DNA from: Oehlia diaphana
Lineage: Eukaryota > Glomeromycota > Glomeromycetes > Glomerales > Glomeraceae
Assembly: GCA_003833135.1 (NCBI GenBank)
Contig: QZLH01000716.1
Span: 13,551 to 65,685 of the forward strand
Length of the DNA stretch: 52,135 nucleotides
Reading direction: 5' to 3'
Below, piece by piece: positions 13,422 through 25,535 of the stretch. Made by a program: the position numbers and the translations under genes. Each line of letters starts with the position of its first letter. The first letter of the stretch is position 1. The notes beneath the pieces were generated by a model, which worked only from the letters and a program-made list of their open reading frames with translations, had not been told where the DNA came from and ran no database searches.

Positions 13422-14858
13422 ATGACAAACGTTAGTTCCGATTACGAATTTATATTTACAGCAGCGGATGCTCGAAGACAACAAAGAAGTTATTCAGTAT
13501 TATCATGGTCACAAATATTTAATCCTTCATCCTATTACAGTAGGAATAATATAAATAGAGAAAATACTATAAATTTATCAAATACGAATAGTATTAGACA
13601 ACAAAGTAATAATAATAGTCAACCTCCAAGTTATGAAGAAGCTATTCAACAATCTTTAAATCCTTCTACTGTAAATATAGCACCTTTAGCTCGATCTACT
13701 GTAATTCATCATCCATTAGACCAAGTTATAATTCCTGATGAATCCCAACCTTTACTTTCTGATCCTGAAATATTCGAAGATTCTAGTTATTTAGAAAGAA
13801 GTAATAACAACATCACTACTTCTGATAATAATAATAATGATATAATTAAAAATAGATTTGATGACTCAAATCCAGATGATGAAATTCAAGAGTTAGGAGG
13901 TCCATCTTCTTCAGGTTCTAATTTACCTATTACAAATGAAAGATCAATTCCTGGAGTTCATTATGGAAATGATGGGATTCCTCCTCCGCCTGAATATTCT
14001 TTGTCTGACGCTATTTATGAAAGAGATATTAATGGCGTTACAAGTCATGATCCTAAATTAAATAGTGAGCCTGAATCTCTATTAAGGTTTTTTATGGAAC
14101 ATAATGATAAACCTGAAATGGCAATTAAAGTCCATGGTAATTACGAACAATATTTTTTTTTTTATTATTATTATTTATACTAATCCATTTAATTATTCTT
14201 TAGGTTATCATACTGAAGTTGTTGATGAAAGTTACACGAGTACAGATTCTGATGGCAATAGAACGGTTCATTATCAATCAAGAACTGTTGAAATAACAGA
14301 TTTTAATTTCACTCTCGATTTAACTGAACATATTTCAACTAATGGTATAATTCGTACTATATCAAAAAATAATAAACACAAAGATATTTTGGAATTATTA
14401 AATGAGTATGTTAAAAATGAAAATACGTTAAAAAATATTGAAATGAAAAAGGTATGTAAAACTTAAAATCTTTTTTAAAAAATCCTTTCTTTTTTTAACT
14501 AAAATATATTATACTTTTTTTGTAGGTTGTAATCTGGGATTATGAATCTTTAACAAAAGCAATATCAACAGTGATAAGACAACAAGGATATCGTAGTGAT
14601 TTACGTATAACATTTCCACTACGTAATCATTTCGTACGCGTAGAATCTGATCACAAATTCGCTAAATTTGCTAGAAATATTTGGACAAAAATTTTGTGCT
14701 TTATAACTTGTCTTTGGATAATTTTTTTCCCTATACTTTGGTTATATAGAAATAGTTTTAAAAATCAAATTAGAAGTGATTTTGTAATGAATATTAGTGA
14801 AAAGGATTGGTTTGATAGAAACGTTAATTCTATTGTTACTAATGTTAGATGGTTATAA
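13422..14858 (+). CDS. Single-pass membrane protein, paralogue B, with PPxY motifs
   Basis: Three exons (13422-14136, 14204-14451, 14526-14858) give 431 residues from the ATG at 13422. The N-terminal half is Asn/Ser-rich and contains two PPxY motifs, PPSY at about residues 68-71 and PPEY at about 189-192. In known proteins PPxY is the ligand of WW domains such as those of Nedd4/Rsp5 ubiquitin ligases. A conserved middle block contains VEITDF. A single membrane segment at about 377-395 precedes a short basic tail. Intron positions and phases equal those of the gene at 5066. Inferred topology is a long cytosolic N-terminal region anchored near the C-terminus. A ubiquitin-ligase adaptor or substrate role is possible but is inference from the motifs alone; I do not recognise the family. 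Confidence 0.85.
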
Positions 14859-15093
14859 TATAGAAAGAAAATTAGCTATAATATCTTTTAACTAAGATCG
14901 TTTGTTCGAAATTATTGTTGTTGATGGTGATAAAAAAACATTTCCGGATTTCAACAAATAATTTGTCACCTTCCCTAATAATATCCCTCACGACGCCCAA
15001 AATCCCACATGAATGACTAATAAAATGAATTATTCATTATGTTATTTTGTTTCATTAAATATTCTATAAATATTAAATAATAAAACAAATTCT

Positions 15094-15554
15094 TCAAAGA
15101 TCAAATTTATCAAATTTCTTATCTTTTTTCAATTCTTCCTCTTTTTTAATCTCTTCCAAAATTTGTCTAGGATCATACACTAAGTTTTTTATAATACAAA
15201 AATCCGTATTAATAGTTATGATTTTTTTTTAAAAATAATAAAATTTGATAAATAATTAACCTGGTTTATCGGATTGAGCAGTTCTTTTTAATACTTCCAT
15301 TATTAATTCATTCTTTTTACGAGTTTCAGGAGAATTAATTTGTTCTTTAATATCAGGAGGTAATTTCTTTTAATAATAGATAAAAAATTTGTTAATTTAA
15401 AAAATTACAAAAAAAAAATTTAATGAATTTAAAACCTTACCGCATACCATTCTTCTGTATTTGGCGTTGTAATTTTCATTAATCCATATCCTAATCCAAT
15501 AATAAATCCTCCAGCCAATAAACTTTTTGTATATACAACTAATGACGACGACAT
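15094..15554 (-). CDS. CBP4: Cbp4-like cytochrome bc1 complex assembly factor
   Basis: Three small exons on the minus strand (15441-15554, 15261-15366, 15094-15179) join in frame to 101 residues. Residues 11-26 form a short hydrophobic segment with GGFIIGLG, followed by KITTPNTEEWYA, then a charged helix with QINSPETR, RTAQSDKP and a Glu/Lys-rich end. This order (membrane helix, TTP, charged helix, TxQSxxP) matches what I know of yeast Cbp4, an inner-membrane factor that binds newly made cytochrome b with Cbp3-Cbp6 during complex III assembly. Yeast Cbp4 is longer at its C-terminus. No single open frame reveals the gene because its exons are only 114, 106 and 86 bases. It could alternatively be scored as a UQCC3-like protein, the animal counterpart. 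Confidence 0.83.
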
Positions 15555-15943
15555 TTATTTAATTAAAATGGTGTAAAAAGCAGTAGCGCGTGAAATTTAA
15601 GAATTTATGCGAAGTATTTATAATTAGTACAATTTTGTAAGCACGTCATTTGATTGGACGAAAAAGTGCACATGGAATTAATCAGTCATTTGATTTTGAT
15701 TGGTTGACATCTTATCACAAGATTTAAGAGATTATATCATATATGTAAAACGTAATATTTATTTTATTGATGAAAATTTACAAAATGTTAAAATTCTATA
15801 ACTATATACAAAAAGAACTTATATATATTAAAAATGTGACATTAGTTAAAAAATCGTTTGGAATTGGTTAAATAATTGTAGAAGAAAGAGGGGAGGGGGG
15901 GACCATAAAATTTTCCTTTACATGTATAACTTTTTTATATTTG
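15555..15943. promoter_or_regulatory. Spacer: CBP4-like promoter and flippase 3' region
   Basis: This 389-base gap lies upstream of the CBP4-like start and downstream of the flippase stop, both on the minus strand. It must carry the promoter of the former and the 3' end signals of the latter. A GA/G-rich run (about 15882-15901) interrupts the AT-rich background. No specific site was recognised. Confidence 0.4.
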
Positions 15944-18900
15944 TCATAATTCTTGTTGACTTTGTGATGATTCTAGAGATTCCATATTAGTATCATTCGC
16001 ATCTTCATTTTCTTTCATTTGATCAATATTATTTGATTCATTATTGTTATTAATACCAAAATCAAAATCATTCATAATATCATCATCATCACTTTCAATA
16101 ATTTCAACATCAATATCTTTCAAATCTTCCATTTTATCATCATCACCAATTCCATTATTAAATACTTTTTTACTTCCTATTAACCTTCTTTCATTTTCAT
16201 TTCTTTCTTCAATAATTCGATTCAATAATTTATCATCTTTTTCAATTTGTTGATAAATATCCACATCATTAGGTAACACTATACTCTTTACTATTTTCAC
16301 TAAATAATTAGGTATCAAAGCTAAACTAACAGTTATTATAATGGTAAACCAATATTCATATTTAACTCCAACATTTGAAAATACACCTCTAACTTCATTA
16401 TTATTACGAGGATATAAATAATTATATAGAGTTTGAAATAAGAACCATCCAAATAATGTTAAAAATGATGTAAAATGTGTAATAAAAGTCCAATTATGAC
16501 ATTCTAAATATGCTATTTTAATTGTTACAACAAATACAACGCAAGTATATACTGTCATTCCTAATTCATAAAGAGGAGGGGATCCAATTGTTCTTAATTC
16601 GAATTTAGTTATAACTTCATGTAAACAAAATGGTATTAAAACTATCATGAATGCGTGATATATTCCTGCACATATCCATGAGAAAAATATTCTTAAATTA
16701 AATGCTGAATTTAATTGTCCCATTGTATGATATAATTCTGGAACTCCCATCAACGTTTTTTTGTTCAAATCTTTTTCAAACATACCAATAACTAATACTG
16801 GTAATGATGAAAATAATGTATTATAAGCGGAAAGTGTCCAATGTTCATATAAACTCGTTTCAGAAAATCCAGTGAAAAATTGGTATATACCCTGTGTAAT
16901 ATAAAAACACATACACTTGTAAAAAGTTCCAAGAACAAATTTTGAAACTCGAATATAAGACCATCGTCCATGAACAAATAATAATGTCATTAAATAACGA
17001 AATTGTGCTATTGAATAATCACTTGTTCTAGCAGCTTGTAAGCCTTCTCGACCCATTATACCAATTCCAACATGTGCCTCTTGAATCATTGCAATATCAT
17101 TAGCTCCATCTCCTATCGCTAATGTAACAGCATTGGTTAATTTTTCTCTTATTTTACGAACTACGAGAGCTTTTTGACATGGACTTACACGACAGCAAAT
17201 AACTGCTTCACATAAAATACCTAAATCAATAAATAAATCCATGATTTCCGGATTTTGTTCAATAATCATTAAAGTAGCTCCATCTATAATTGTTACCGCA
17301 TGATTTGCTTTGCCTTTATGAATATTTTTTAAAGAACTTTGTAATTTCTTTTTTAAATCAACGTTCGAATCCACGATAATTATGGTTGAATATTCTTTTA
17401 TCAAAGAACATGAATGTCCTATATTAATCGCAGTCTCACGTTTGTCACCTGTCAACATCCAAATTTTAATTCCTGCTCTACGTAATTTATCAATCGTTTC
17501 AGGTACACCATTTTGTAATTTATCTTCGATCGCTGTTGTCCCTGTAATTTCTAAATCACGTTCAATCAATTCAGCGACATCTTCAAGTTTTTTTTGTCTA
17601 TCAACCAATGAAGTGGATGCTGATTGATATAATTTATTCCATGTGGTATATTCATCTTCATCAATAAATTTATGTCCATAAAGTAAAGTTCTAAGACCTT
17701 CTGTTGAAAATTCTTGAATATGTTGAATGGTTCTACTATAAAGCCACTTATCATCATGAATTGAAAACAAATCTTTCACAGGATTTTGATTCGTATTTTC
17801 AATGAAAAGTTTTTTATCTGTCATTGTTTTAGTTTGAGGATGTCTCAACCTATCAAGTATAACAGTATCAGCTCCTTTACTTAACAAACATATCCTTCCA
17901 TCAGGTAATCGATAAATAATAGACATTCTCTTTCTTTTACTTGAAAATTCGATAACATTCAAAATCTTATAATCTTCATAAGACACATTATCTTCATTAG
18001 GAACTTTTAAACCATCAGGTCCATCATTAAAAACTTGAAGAGATACAACACCCATAGAACGATTTGAAACTATATAACCTAATTCTTTTGCTGTAGTAAC
18101 TATAGCAAATTCATCTGGAGAAGCAGATTGATAAATAATTTCTTGAGAATTTAAATCTACTTCAGGAACGCACGTGTGACATAAAGCCATGGCGAGTAAA
18201 AAAAATCTTGCCCTTTCTCCAAAAGGAGTATTATATTGATATTTAATTACGGTCAATAAATCAAGCGTAGATAGTATCTTTTGATTTGATATAATTTTTT
18301 GAGAATTCATGGATGCAAATGAATTACATCTACTATTCGCTGATGAACGAGGAGCAATCATTGAAAAAGTACTAGCAACAGAATTTTTTCTACATAATGG
18401 ATCAATTTGAATACTTTGTTCTTCAATAATCTCATTCGAAACACGACCTGTTTGATCATTATGATTATTAGAAGAAAGTGAATATCTATTTCCTGATGAA
18501 GTTACACGATTTCGATGTTTTTGAAGTTTTAATAATAATTCATCATCCTGAAATTTACGAACACTTAAATCATGTAAATATGATCTACCACCAACGCTTA
18601 ACTTCCTAAATAACATAATATTATCCGTTAAAGTACCAGTCTTATCGGAAAATAAGTAATTAACTTGACCTAATTCCTCATTAATTGTAGAAGTACGAGC
18701 CTCAGCAGGTGTATCAGTTTCTTCATGATACATATCCAAATCGTGATTAATGAAATAAACTTGAGCTAATTTAATAATTTCCAAGGTAACATATAAAGAT
18801 ATTGGGATCATGGTATTATAAAGAATGATATAAGCGAAAAATGTAGAAACAACGTTATGTTTTAAGTGATGACCCAAATACCAAAAATCTCCTGCATTTA

Positions 18901-20304
18901 CAGCCCAGTAATAAGCTAAAATTGTGTAAATCGTAGCCATAATTACTACAAAGCAAAATATTATCATAACAACACGATTCATATATTTTTGTATACTAGG
19001 AGCTTTAGTACGAATATTTTTTGTCGCATTCATTCGTAATTTTGTTTCCTTCCCTGTAAATATAACCAACCCATAAATCTCGGGAGTATTACGTAATATT
19101 GTTCCTCTCAATAAGATTTGATCATTAGTTAATGGATAAGTTATTCCATCAAATTCAATTGATCCATCAAAATTATATAAATCCTGATTCGGCTTTTCGG
19201 TTTTGACATTTCCTGATTGATAATCAAAAAAAAAAAAAAAATTTTATTTAAATTTACGTAAGGATAAATATATATATAATATATAAAAAAATATATACCA
19301 GAAAAATTAGCAAGAGCCTCAGGTGAAGTTAAAGAATTTGTTTCTTTCAGTGCTTGTCGTTGTTTTAGGTTAGTTTCACCATCTAATGCAGCAGTTTCAA
19401 CATAACATATTCCTTCCTCTCCTTTTGAATGTAACAATAATAAATCAGCAGGAATCCATTCTTGAGCTTTTATTGAAACAATATCGCCAACTTGTAAATT
19501 TTTCCATTTTGTTTTTGTCCATAAACTAATTCGTTGAGATGAAACATCATTTGAATGATATACATGTAACGATAAACATTCATTGTTATTCTCAACTTTA
19601 TCTTGTTTATGTCTTCGAATGTCATCAAAACCTTCATGAGCTATAGATAAAGACATAAAACTTAATAATGGGATTAAAGTCGTAAATTGACCAGTAGGGG
19701 ACCAACCAGGAATTGTTTGTATAACAGCGACGAATAAGAAATAAAGATTAGCAATTTTCGAGAATTGAGCGTAAAGTTGTTTTGGAAGGAAATTATAAAA
19801 TGTATAACGGGAAGTTGTAATCGAATTATTAATAAAAGGTTTATTCGTTCTTGAATCTAAAAGAGGTTCCTTACGTTCAGGTAATATAAGAATTTCTCGA
19901 TAAGAAATTTCAGAACATTGACCATATATTAATGTCCTAAGTCTTTTTATCACGTGACATAAAGCCATTTTCATAGTATTTGGTATTATACAATTATTTA
20001 TGGGAGATTCTTTTGATTCTTTTTCATTATTTTTCATATTAATAAAATTTCGAACATCCACCAAATCTAAAGAATCTATGCTAATCTTTGAAAAACAAGG
20101 ATCATTTCTTGAATTTTTATACATTTCATCCATAACATCCGTAGTTAAACCATTATTGTCTAATGAATTTTTTTTGCCAAGATATTTTGTAATCGGGACT
20201 TCTTGGGAACTTGTAAGCTCTTGGCGTAATGATTGACTATGTGAATTTGACAATGAATGATCACGTTCTTTCAATGAATTATATAAATTAGTAATATAAT
20301 CCAT
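15944..20304 (-). CDS. DNF3: P4-type ATPase, Dnf3-like phospholipid flippase
   Basis: Two exons (19299-20304, 15944-19212) give 1424 residues; the ATG at 20304 is the first Met in frame. Family marks in order are the N-terminal FLPKQLYAQFSK block before membrane helices 1-2, the A-domain loop DGETNLKQ, PISLYVTLE, the phosphorylation loop DKTGTLT (Asp about 525), the hinge GDGANDIAMI (about 1036), then six C-terminal membrane segments and an Asp/Asn/Gln-rich tail. P4-ATPases move phospholipids from the outer to the cytosolic leaflet. The words IPGWSPTG, DIRRHKQDK and PNQDLYNFDG fit the Dnf3 branch (trans-Golgi/endosome and plasma membrane, needing a Cdc50-type subunit) better than Dnf1/2, Drs2 or Neo1. 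Subfamily is from memory of the family, not a search. The single intron (19213-19298) is phase 1. Confidence 0.88.
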
Positions 20305-21675
20305 GTCTATCAAAAATTATTTCATATATTATTATAAATTTATTATTATAAATTATTTCTCTTTTTTATTACTTTTTCACGAGGAAAAAAAAATAAAAAA
20401 AATAATGAATTAAAATTTCATTTAGGAAGGAGGAACAGGGGTTTTATTATAAAAGTTGAAGGTCAACCTTAATTAGAAAAATTAAAAATAGAAATTTCTT
20501 AGCTTATCTTTAAAAAAAAAATTCGGTATAACAACATTAAATCATTTTATTTACCTTTTTTAAAATAATTCCGATGAAATCGGAATTTTCTATTTTAAAG
20601 AATTTATAATTGTTTTTTGAACCCGCCGTATTTAAAAAAAAAAAAAATTAAAAATACAAACGTGTAACGTATGGAATGAATGGAATGATCAATTGGACCT
20701 ACCGAGGTGTCACCAAATCATTGTGACAATGAATAAAAAAATGTCTTGAGATAAATAAAAAATATAGCGAATAAATAATTCGCCCAAATTTCGCGTTATT
20801 AATTTAAAATATGTTCTAACAAGAAAAAGGCTTGGAGGCTTAGAAGGGAGAAAGCCGAGAAATGGATTTAAACTTTAAAGAGCCAAGGATTATTATAATT
20901 ATGTGAACTCACGATATTTAGGATGAGATGATAATTTTATTTATATAATACAGTATAATGTGTTTAAAAACCATATATTGGTTGAAAAACTGTATTTTTT
21001 TTGTCGATAAAAAAAAAACTTTTTTGTAGTATTTAAATAAAATTAACCTTTTTTTCAAGGATACCTAATAAAGTATTTGAAAACTGTTTATATTGAAAAT
21101 CTTAATCAAATGTAGTTTATAGTTTATACAATAAAAAGTTCATAAACTTTTTAGATTTTCGGATAAGTAAAATTTAAGAACGGATTTTGGACGGATGTTA
21201 CAATTGCTACATGATACAGTTGATACACTATGGATAAACGTTTGTGAATAATCCTGCAGGTGGCAAAACCTGCAACCAATTAGAAAATCTTATTGATTTC
21301 ACGCGATATACCGAAGTTACATTTCTATTAAAAAAGCATATCTTGGAATATAAAGCATAAAAGCCTATCAGATCAAAGATGTTAGATTTTAGATATTTTA
21401 GATCATCGGATCGTCTTTATTCTTTATCAGAAAATGAGATAAAAAAAATGAGATAATAAAAGACAGATAAACAATATCTGAATGATCTGGATGTCAAATA
21501 TGTCAAAAAAGTTTTTAATGATTCTAATTTTATAATTTACTTATTTGGGTTTCTAATTTTGTATTCACAAAACAGTTAACATGATTCATTCCATTGGCTC
21601 CTTATTGGCTGATCCCATCATGGCAACACTGATTTTTGTATTTAGATGCCATGTGATAAAGATTGATGAATCATA
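20305..21675. promoter_or_regulatory. Divergent intergenic region, flippase / ANKRD16-like
   Basis: This gene-free stretch separates two genes transcribed away from each other and should hold both promoters. The side near 20305 is A/T-tract rich. Repeated GATCT/AGATT-type words occur at 21360-21500. No coding frame, RNA gene or clear repeat was seen. Confidence 0.45.
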
Positions 21676-23010
21676 ATGTCTTCTCTTACAAAATATGTAC
21701 GGAAAGGGGATTTATCCTCACTTCGTAATTATTTAACCACTATTCCTATCGAAGAAGCACGCAAAATAATAAATACTCCAGATATACATGGAGATACACT
21801 TATACATTTTGCTGCTCGTTCTCACAAGAAAAATATTTTATCGTTTTTAATTGAAGATATGGGTGGTAATGCCATGGCGGTTAATATTCACGGTAACTTC
21901 ACTCTTTAATCTTGTAATTTCATTGCTTTTTCATCATGAAAAATTTTTAATTTCTTTCATAAATTAATAAAATAAGATATGTTAAAATAGGTCGTCAACC
22001 ACTTCACGAAGCAATTGATGATTATGAATGTGTAAAATATTTATGTGATCAAAATATTGATGTTAATTGTATGAAACGTGGCGATTGGACTTCATTAATG
22101 ATCTCTTGTAAGATATTTTTTTTTTTATAATAAAAAACAACGTAATTATTTATTTTATTTTTCTTCTAGCAATGAAAGGTGATCTTAATATAGTAAAAGA
22201 GTTAATTAATCATGGAGCTAATGTAAATTTTTTAAATAAAGATGGTTGGAGTAGTCTCCATCTTGCTGCAAAAGAAGGTTAAGAAAATTAAAATACAGTT
22301 AAAACTTCAACCTAATGCTAAGAAGTTTTCAATTATTCTAAGATGAATATATCATTCTTCTTCAGGTCATTTGGATGTTGTGATTTATTTGTATAATATA
22401 TCACCTACTTTATCATTAACACCAAGTAAATCGGGAAGGCTACCTATTCATACAGCTGCATTATGTGGTCATCATGAAATAGTTTTTCAATTACTTTCAT
22501 TAGCATCTAACGAAGAAACAAAACAATATTTATTAAATTCAAGTGATAATGGAGGAACAAATTTATTACAAAATTTTGTAATTTGTGGAAACGTTCAAAT
22601 TGTAAAAAAATTAATTGATGAATATGATGTTAAAATTGATTATAAAGATAAACTTGGTAGAGAAGCAATTCATCATGCAGCTATCATAGGGAATAAAGAA
22701 ATGATAGAATTATTATTTGAAAGAGGTGCTAATATTAACGTACAAGATAATTGGGACAAATTTACTTCATTGCATCATGCTGCTAAGGAAGGACATGTTA
22801 ATGTCGTTAAATATTTGATTAATGTGTGTCGTGCTAATGTAGATATTAAGGAGAATCATGGGAAAACAGCAAAAGATATTGGTACGTTATCATTATTTCT
22901 TTAAAAAATATGTGTGTATATATAATGCATCAATTTTAATTAATTTAATATATAATTTTTGTAAATTAGCTATTTTATGGGATAGAAAAGAAATAATAGA
23001 AATATTATAG
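21676..23010 (+). CDS. ANKRD16: ANKRD16-like ankyrin repeat protein
   Basis: Five exons (21676-21892, 21991-22107, 22170-22277, 22366-22881, 22970-23010) join in frame to 260 residues made almost wholly of ankyrin repeats (GDTLIHFAAR, RQPLHEA, DGWSSLHLAA, GRLPIHTAA, GREAIHHAA, TSLHHAAKEGH). The repeat order and linkers (DW-T-LM, NKDGW, PIHTAALCGH) resemble animal ANKRD16 rather than a generic ankyrin protein. Mammalian ANKRD16 binds alanyl-tRNA synthetase and accepts misactivated serine on lysine side chains. Lysines are present here at 101, 135 and 169, in equivalent-looking contexts. This protein is shorter than the mammalian one (about 360) and ends after eight or so repeats. Orthology is a reasoned guess; ankyrin proteins converge easily, so a generic scaffold remains possible. 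Confidence 0.85.
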
Positions 23011-23985
23011 TTTATTTCTGACGGTATTATCTCTACTAATCAATTAAGACTGAAAAAGAATTTGTTTAAATTGTTGATGCCTCATTCTTTTGAATTTCAT
23101 AATTTTGTTTTTTATATTAGAATAACAATGTGTAAAATATTAAATAATATAATTGAAAATCAGAGGTTGATTCAGTGGGACTGATAACTGATTCAATATC
23201 AAAAAATTTTTTATTGTATAATATATTTGATAATCAGAGGCTGATTCAGTGACTGATTCAATTTTACAACGTATTTAAACAGATCATCTAATCTAATACT
23301 TTATCATTAAATATTCTTTTAGTTTTTCTTATGTACTTTAAATTAAGTGATTAATCAAATACCACATGATTCTAATAAATCCAAGTACCGTTAGCTTGCA
23401 AGACAAGTTCGTTGGCTATTTTACTCATGGCTGCATAGTAATAGTTCTGCAATTTACGTAAATCAAAGTTTCTTTAACATCCCAAAGACATCTATAGGCA
23501 CATCTCTTGCGTGAAGGTCACTCCTTTTTACTGAATATTCTCGTATCTTGGATAATTCACAGAAGAGAATAATTAAATAGATTACATAGAACTATGGTGG
23601 AGAATACTGCGAGCATAATATCGGATCTCTTGCTCTTCATTCAACTTGAAACTTAGATTTTATCTACATTATTCCGTTATAATTGATTTATCATCTTTAT
23701 ATGATTGATAACAAGCTAAATCTATACAGCAACAGTAGAACAATAAAAAAATTGTTTTTTCAAATCATAAATTTATTTGAGGCTTCAATAATGTAATGAT
23801 AATGTATGTATATATAATAATGTATGAAAATACAAAAATATTTAAGAAGATTATTGAATAAATTTTTTAATGGAAAAGTTTATTATTAAAAATGTGTAAT
23901 TTCTCGCCCACAAAAAAAATTAAATATTATCCCAATTTTACTATGTTTTTGGCCACTAAAATATAATTGAAAAGGATATAATGAA
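23011..23985. other. Convergent 3' intergenic region
   Basis: Gene-free DNA between two genes that end toward each other. It contains a partial duplication at 23158-23262 (listed separately). The rest shows no open frame of protein-like content. Confidence 0.5.
23158..23262 (+). repeat. Two direct copies of a 31-40 base unit
   Basis: The unit starting AATCAGAGG and ending ACTGATTCAAT occurs at 23158-23197 and again, shortened by an internal deletion, at 23232-23262. Each copy itself contains the word CTGATTCA or a near match twice. It lies just downstream of the ankyrin gene, so it may fall in its 3' untranslated region. Confidence 0.75.
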
Positions 23986-24649
23986 TTATTCCTCCACTAA
24001 AACGTTGTCAATCTTATAAATGATTCCATTTGCTGCTATTAAATTTGAAATAGTATTTACTTTTCCATTTAATTTAAAAGTGCCATCTCTATTCTTCTCA
24101 ACTTTAATTTTCGTTTTGCTGTTTAAAGTATCTATTTCTTCACCATCTGGGAGTGTTGAATACGCTTTAGGTACAATATGTGCCAAAGCAAATTGATGTA
24201 ATTTTTCTGTTGGATCTTCTGATTTATCTTTAACTTGACCTGGTTTACGAGTTAATTTACGAAAAGCAGAATTTGTAGGTGCAAATATAGTGAGCGACAC
24301 AGTCAGATTTGCAATCATATCAGACTTTTTTTTTTAAAAAAAAAATTAAAAATTAGTTTTTATTTCAAAGTTTCGTCAAAAAGAAATATTTGTGAATTAT
24401 GTTACTTACAGTATCTGCAAACTTCCTCAATACGTCTACGAAAATTGTTAGATCCCTTTCTTGGGGTATTAAATCATCTATAGTAGAAGGTCCTGTAGAA
24501 ATTGTTACTTCGTCATTATCTTGCATATTAAATTTGTTTCTTTCGTCATTATTCATATTCCTGTAAGAAAATTCTGGTACTAATTGACCAATTGTACTTA
24601 AAATCAATAATGAAACTATAAATGTAAAAGCGATTCTTTTTTGTCCCAT
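23986..24649 (-). CDS. Secreted fasciclin (FAS1) domain protein
   Basis: Two exons (24410-24649, 23986-24324) give 192 residues. A signal peptide is clear: basic start (GQKR), hydrophobic core to about residue 20, then GQ. After a short Asp/Asn-rich linker comes a single FAS1 domain with its marks in order: TIFVDVLRKF, TIFAPTNSAF, HIVP, and NGIIYKIDNVL near the end. FAS1 proteins are extracellular adhesion or cell-surface proteins. No GPI-type hydrophobic tail or second domain follows, so the product is predicted to be soluble and secreted. The protein is shorter than multi-FAS1 fungal members. It is divergent from the transporter gene at 25536. A surface or symbiotic-interface role would be speculation. 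Confidence 0.87.
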
Positions 24650-25535
24650 TTTAACGTTTTTGATTTAACCGTTAAAAAGTGTTAAAAGAAAAGAACACAA
24701 CTATTAGTTTATATTTTTAGCCAAACAAGGCCACGCCAACGAATCGTCATATCGTCATATGGATGAATTGGGTTTTTCATTGATGTAACACCGATCACTT
24801 GATTTTTAGCATATTCATTCTTTTAATTAGGACAGACAGATTTTTTTTAAGGAGTATTTCAAATATTTTAAAATACTTAAAAATCTCTTTTTTTTTCCGA
24901 ATTATTAATTTTCCTTTTACCTTTTTAAAAAATTATAATGTAACAATTGAGCATGTGATGTTAAATAGCATATGATAACAGGATATTCTTTTGAAATTCA
25001 AATGAAAATTTCATAAAACAACACGAATTGGGAAAAAGAAGCGTAATTGGATGAAAGAATATTTTTCTTTTGAGATATATTAGAAAGCAAAAAAAAAAAA
25101 AGATTTTTTTTATATGATTATGCTTTCGAATAATTGTGTTGTTTGTTACACACAGCTGCGGACATTATTTATTATTTTGAAACGTGAAATTTCGATTGGT
25201 TTTTCTCACGTCAAATTTACTTTTTGTACCGTTCGCCATATAACCATAATGGTATTACATTCTCACATTCTCTGTTTTGATCCGATCAGCAATCAAATTT
25301 CAGCCAATAGTTAAATTACTTTTAGGTGTTTCTTTTAATATGCTTATCTGAAGATATTTCCCTTTCAAAATCAAATCGGAACAAAAAAAAAATTTTTTCA
25401 CTTACCACAAGTAGATAGATGTGTAAATTAACGCCTCCCCTATATAATTTTCTTATATAAACCAATCTAGTTACCATAAAAAATTGAAAAGCATTTATTT
25501 CAAATTATTTGCTTTAAAGGGGTTAACTCATAGTC
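24650..25535. promoter_or_regulatory. Divergent promoter region, FAS1 / SPX transporter
   Basis: An 886-base gap between head-to-head genes. The direct repeat ATCGTCATATCGTCATATGG lies at about 24745 near the FAS1 start. A 66-codon frame at 25114-25314 is hydrophobic and lacks splice or family support. No CACGTG (Pho4-type) site is present although a phosphate transporter starts here. Confidence 0.45.

Noticed and set aside
17382..17627. 81-residue plus-strand frame
   Set aside because: It is antisense to the P-domain of the flippase.
19900..19960. CACGTG at 19951 as a flippase promoter site
   Set aside because: It falls inside exon 1 of the flippase, not upstream of its start.
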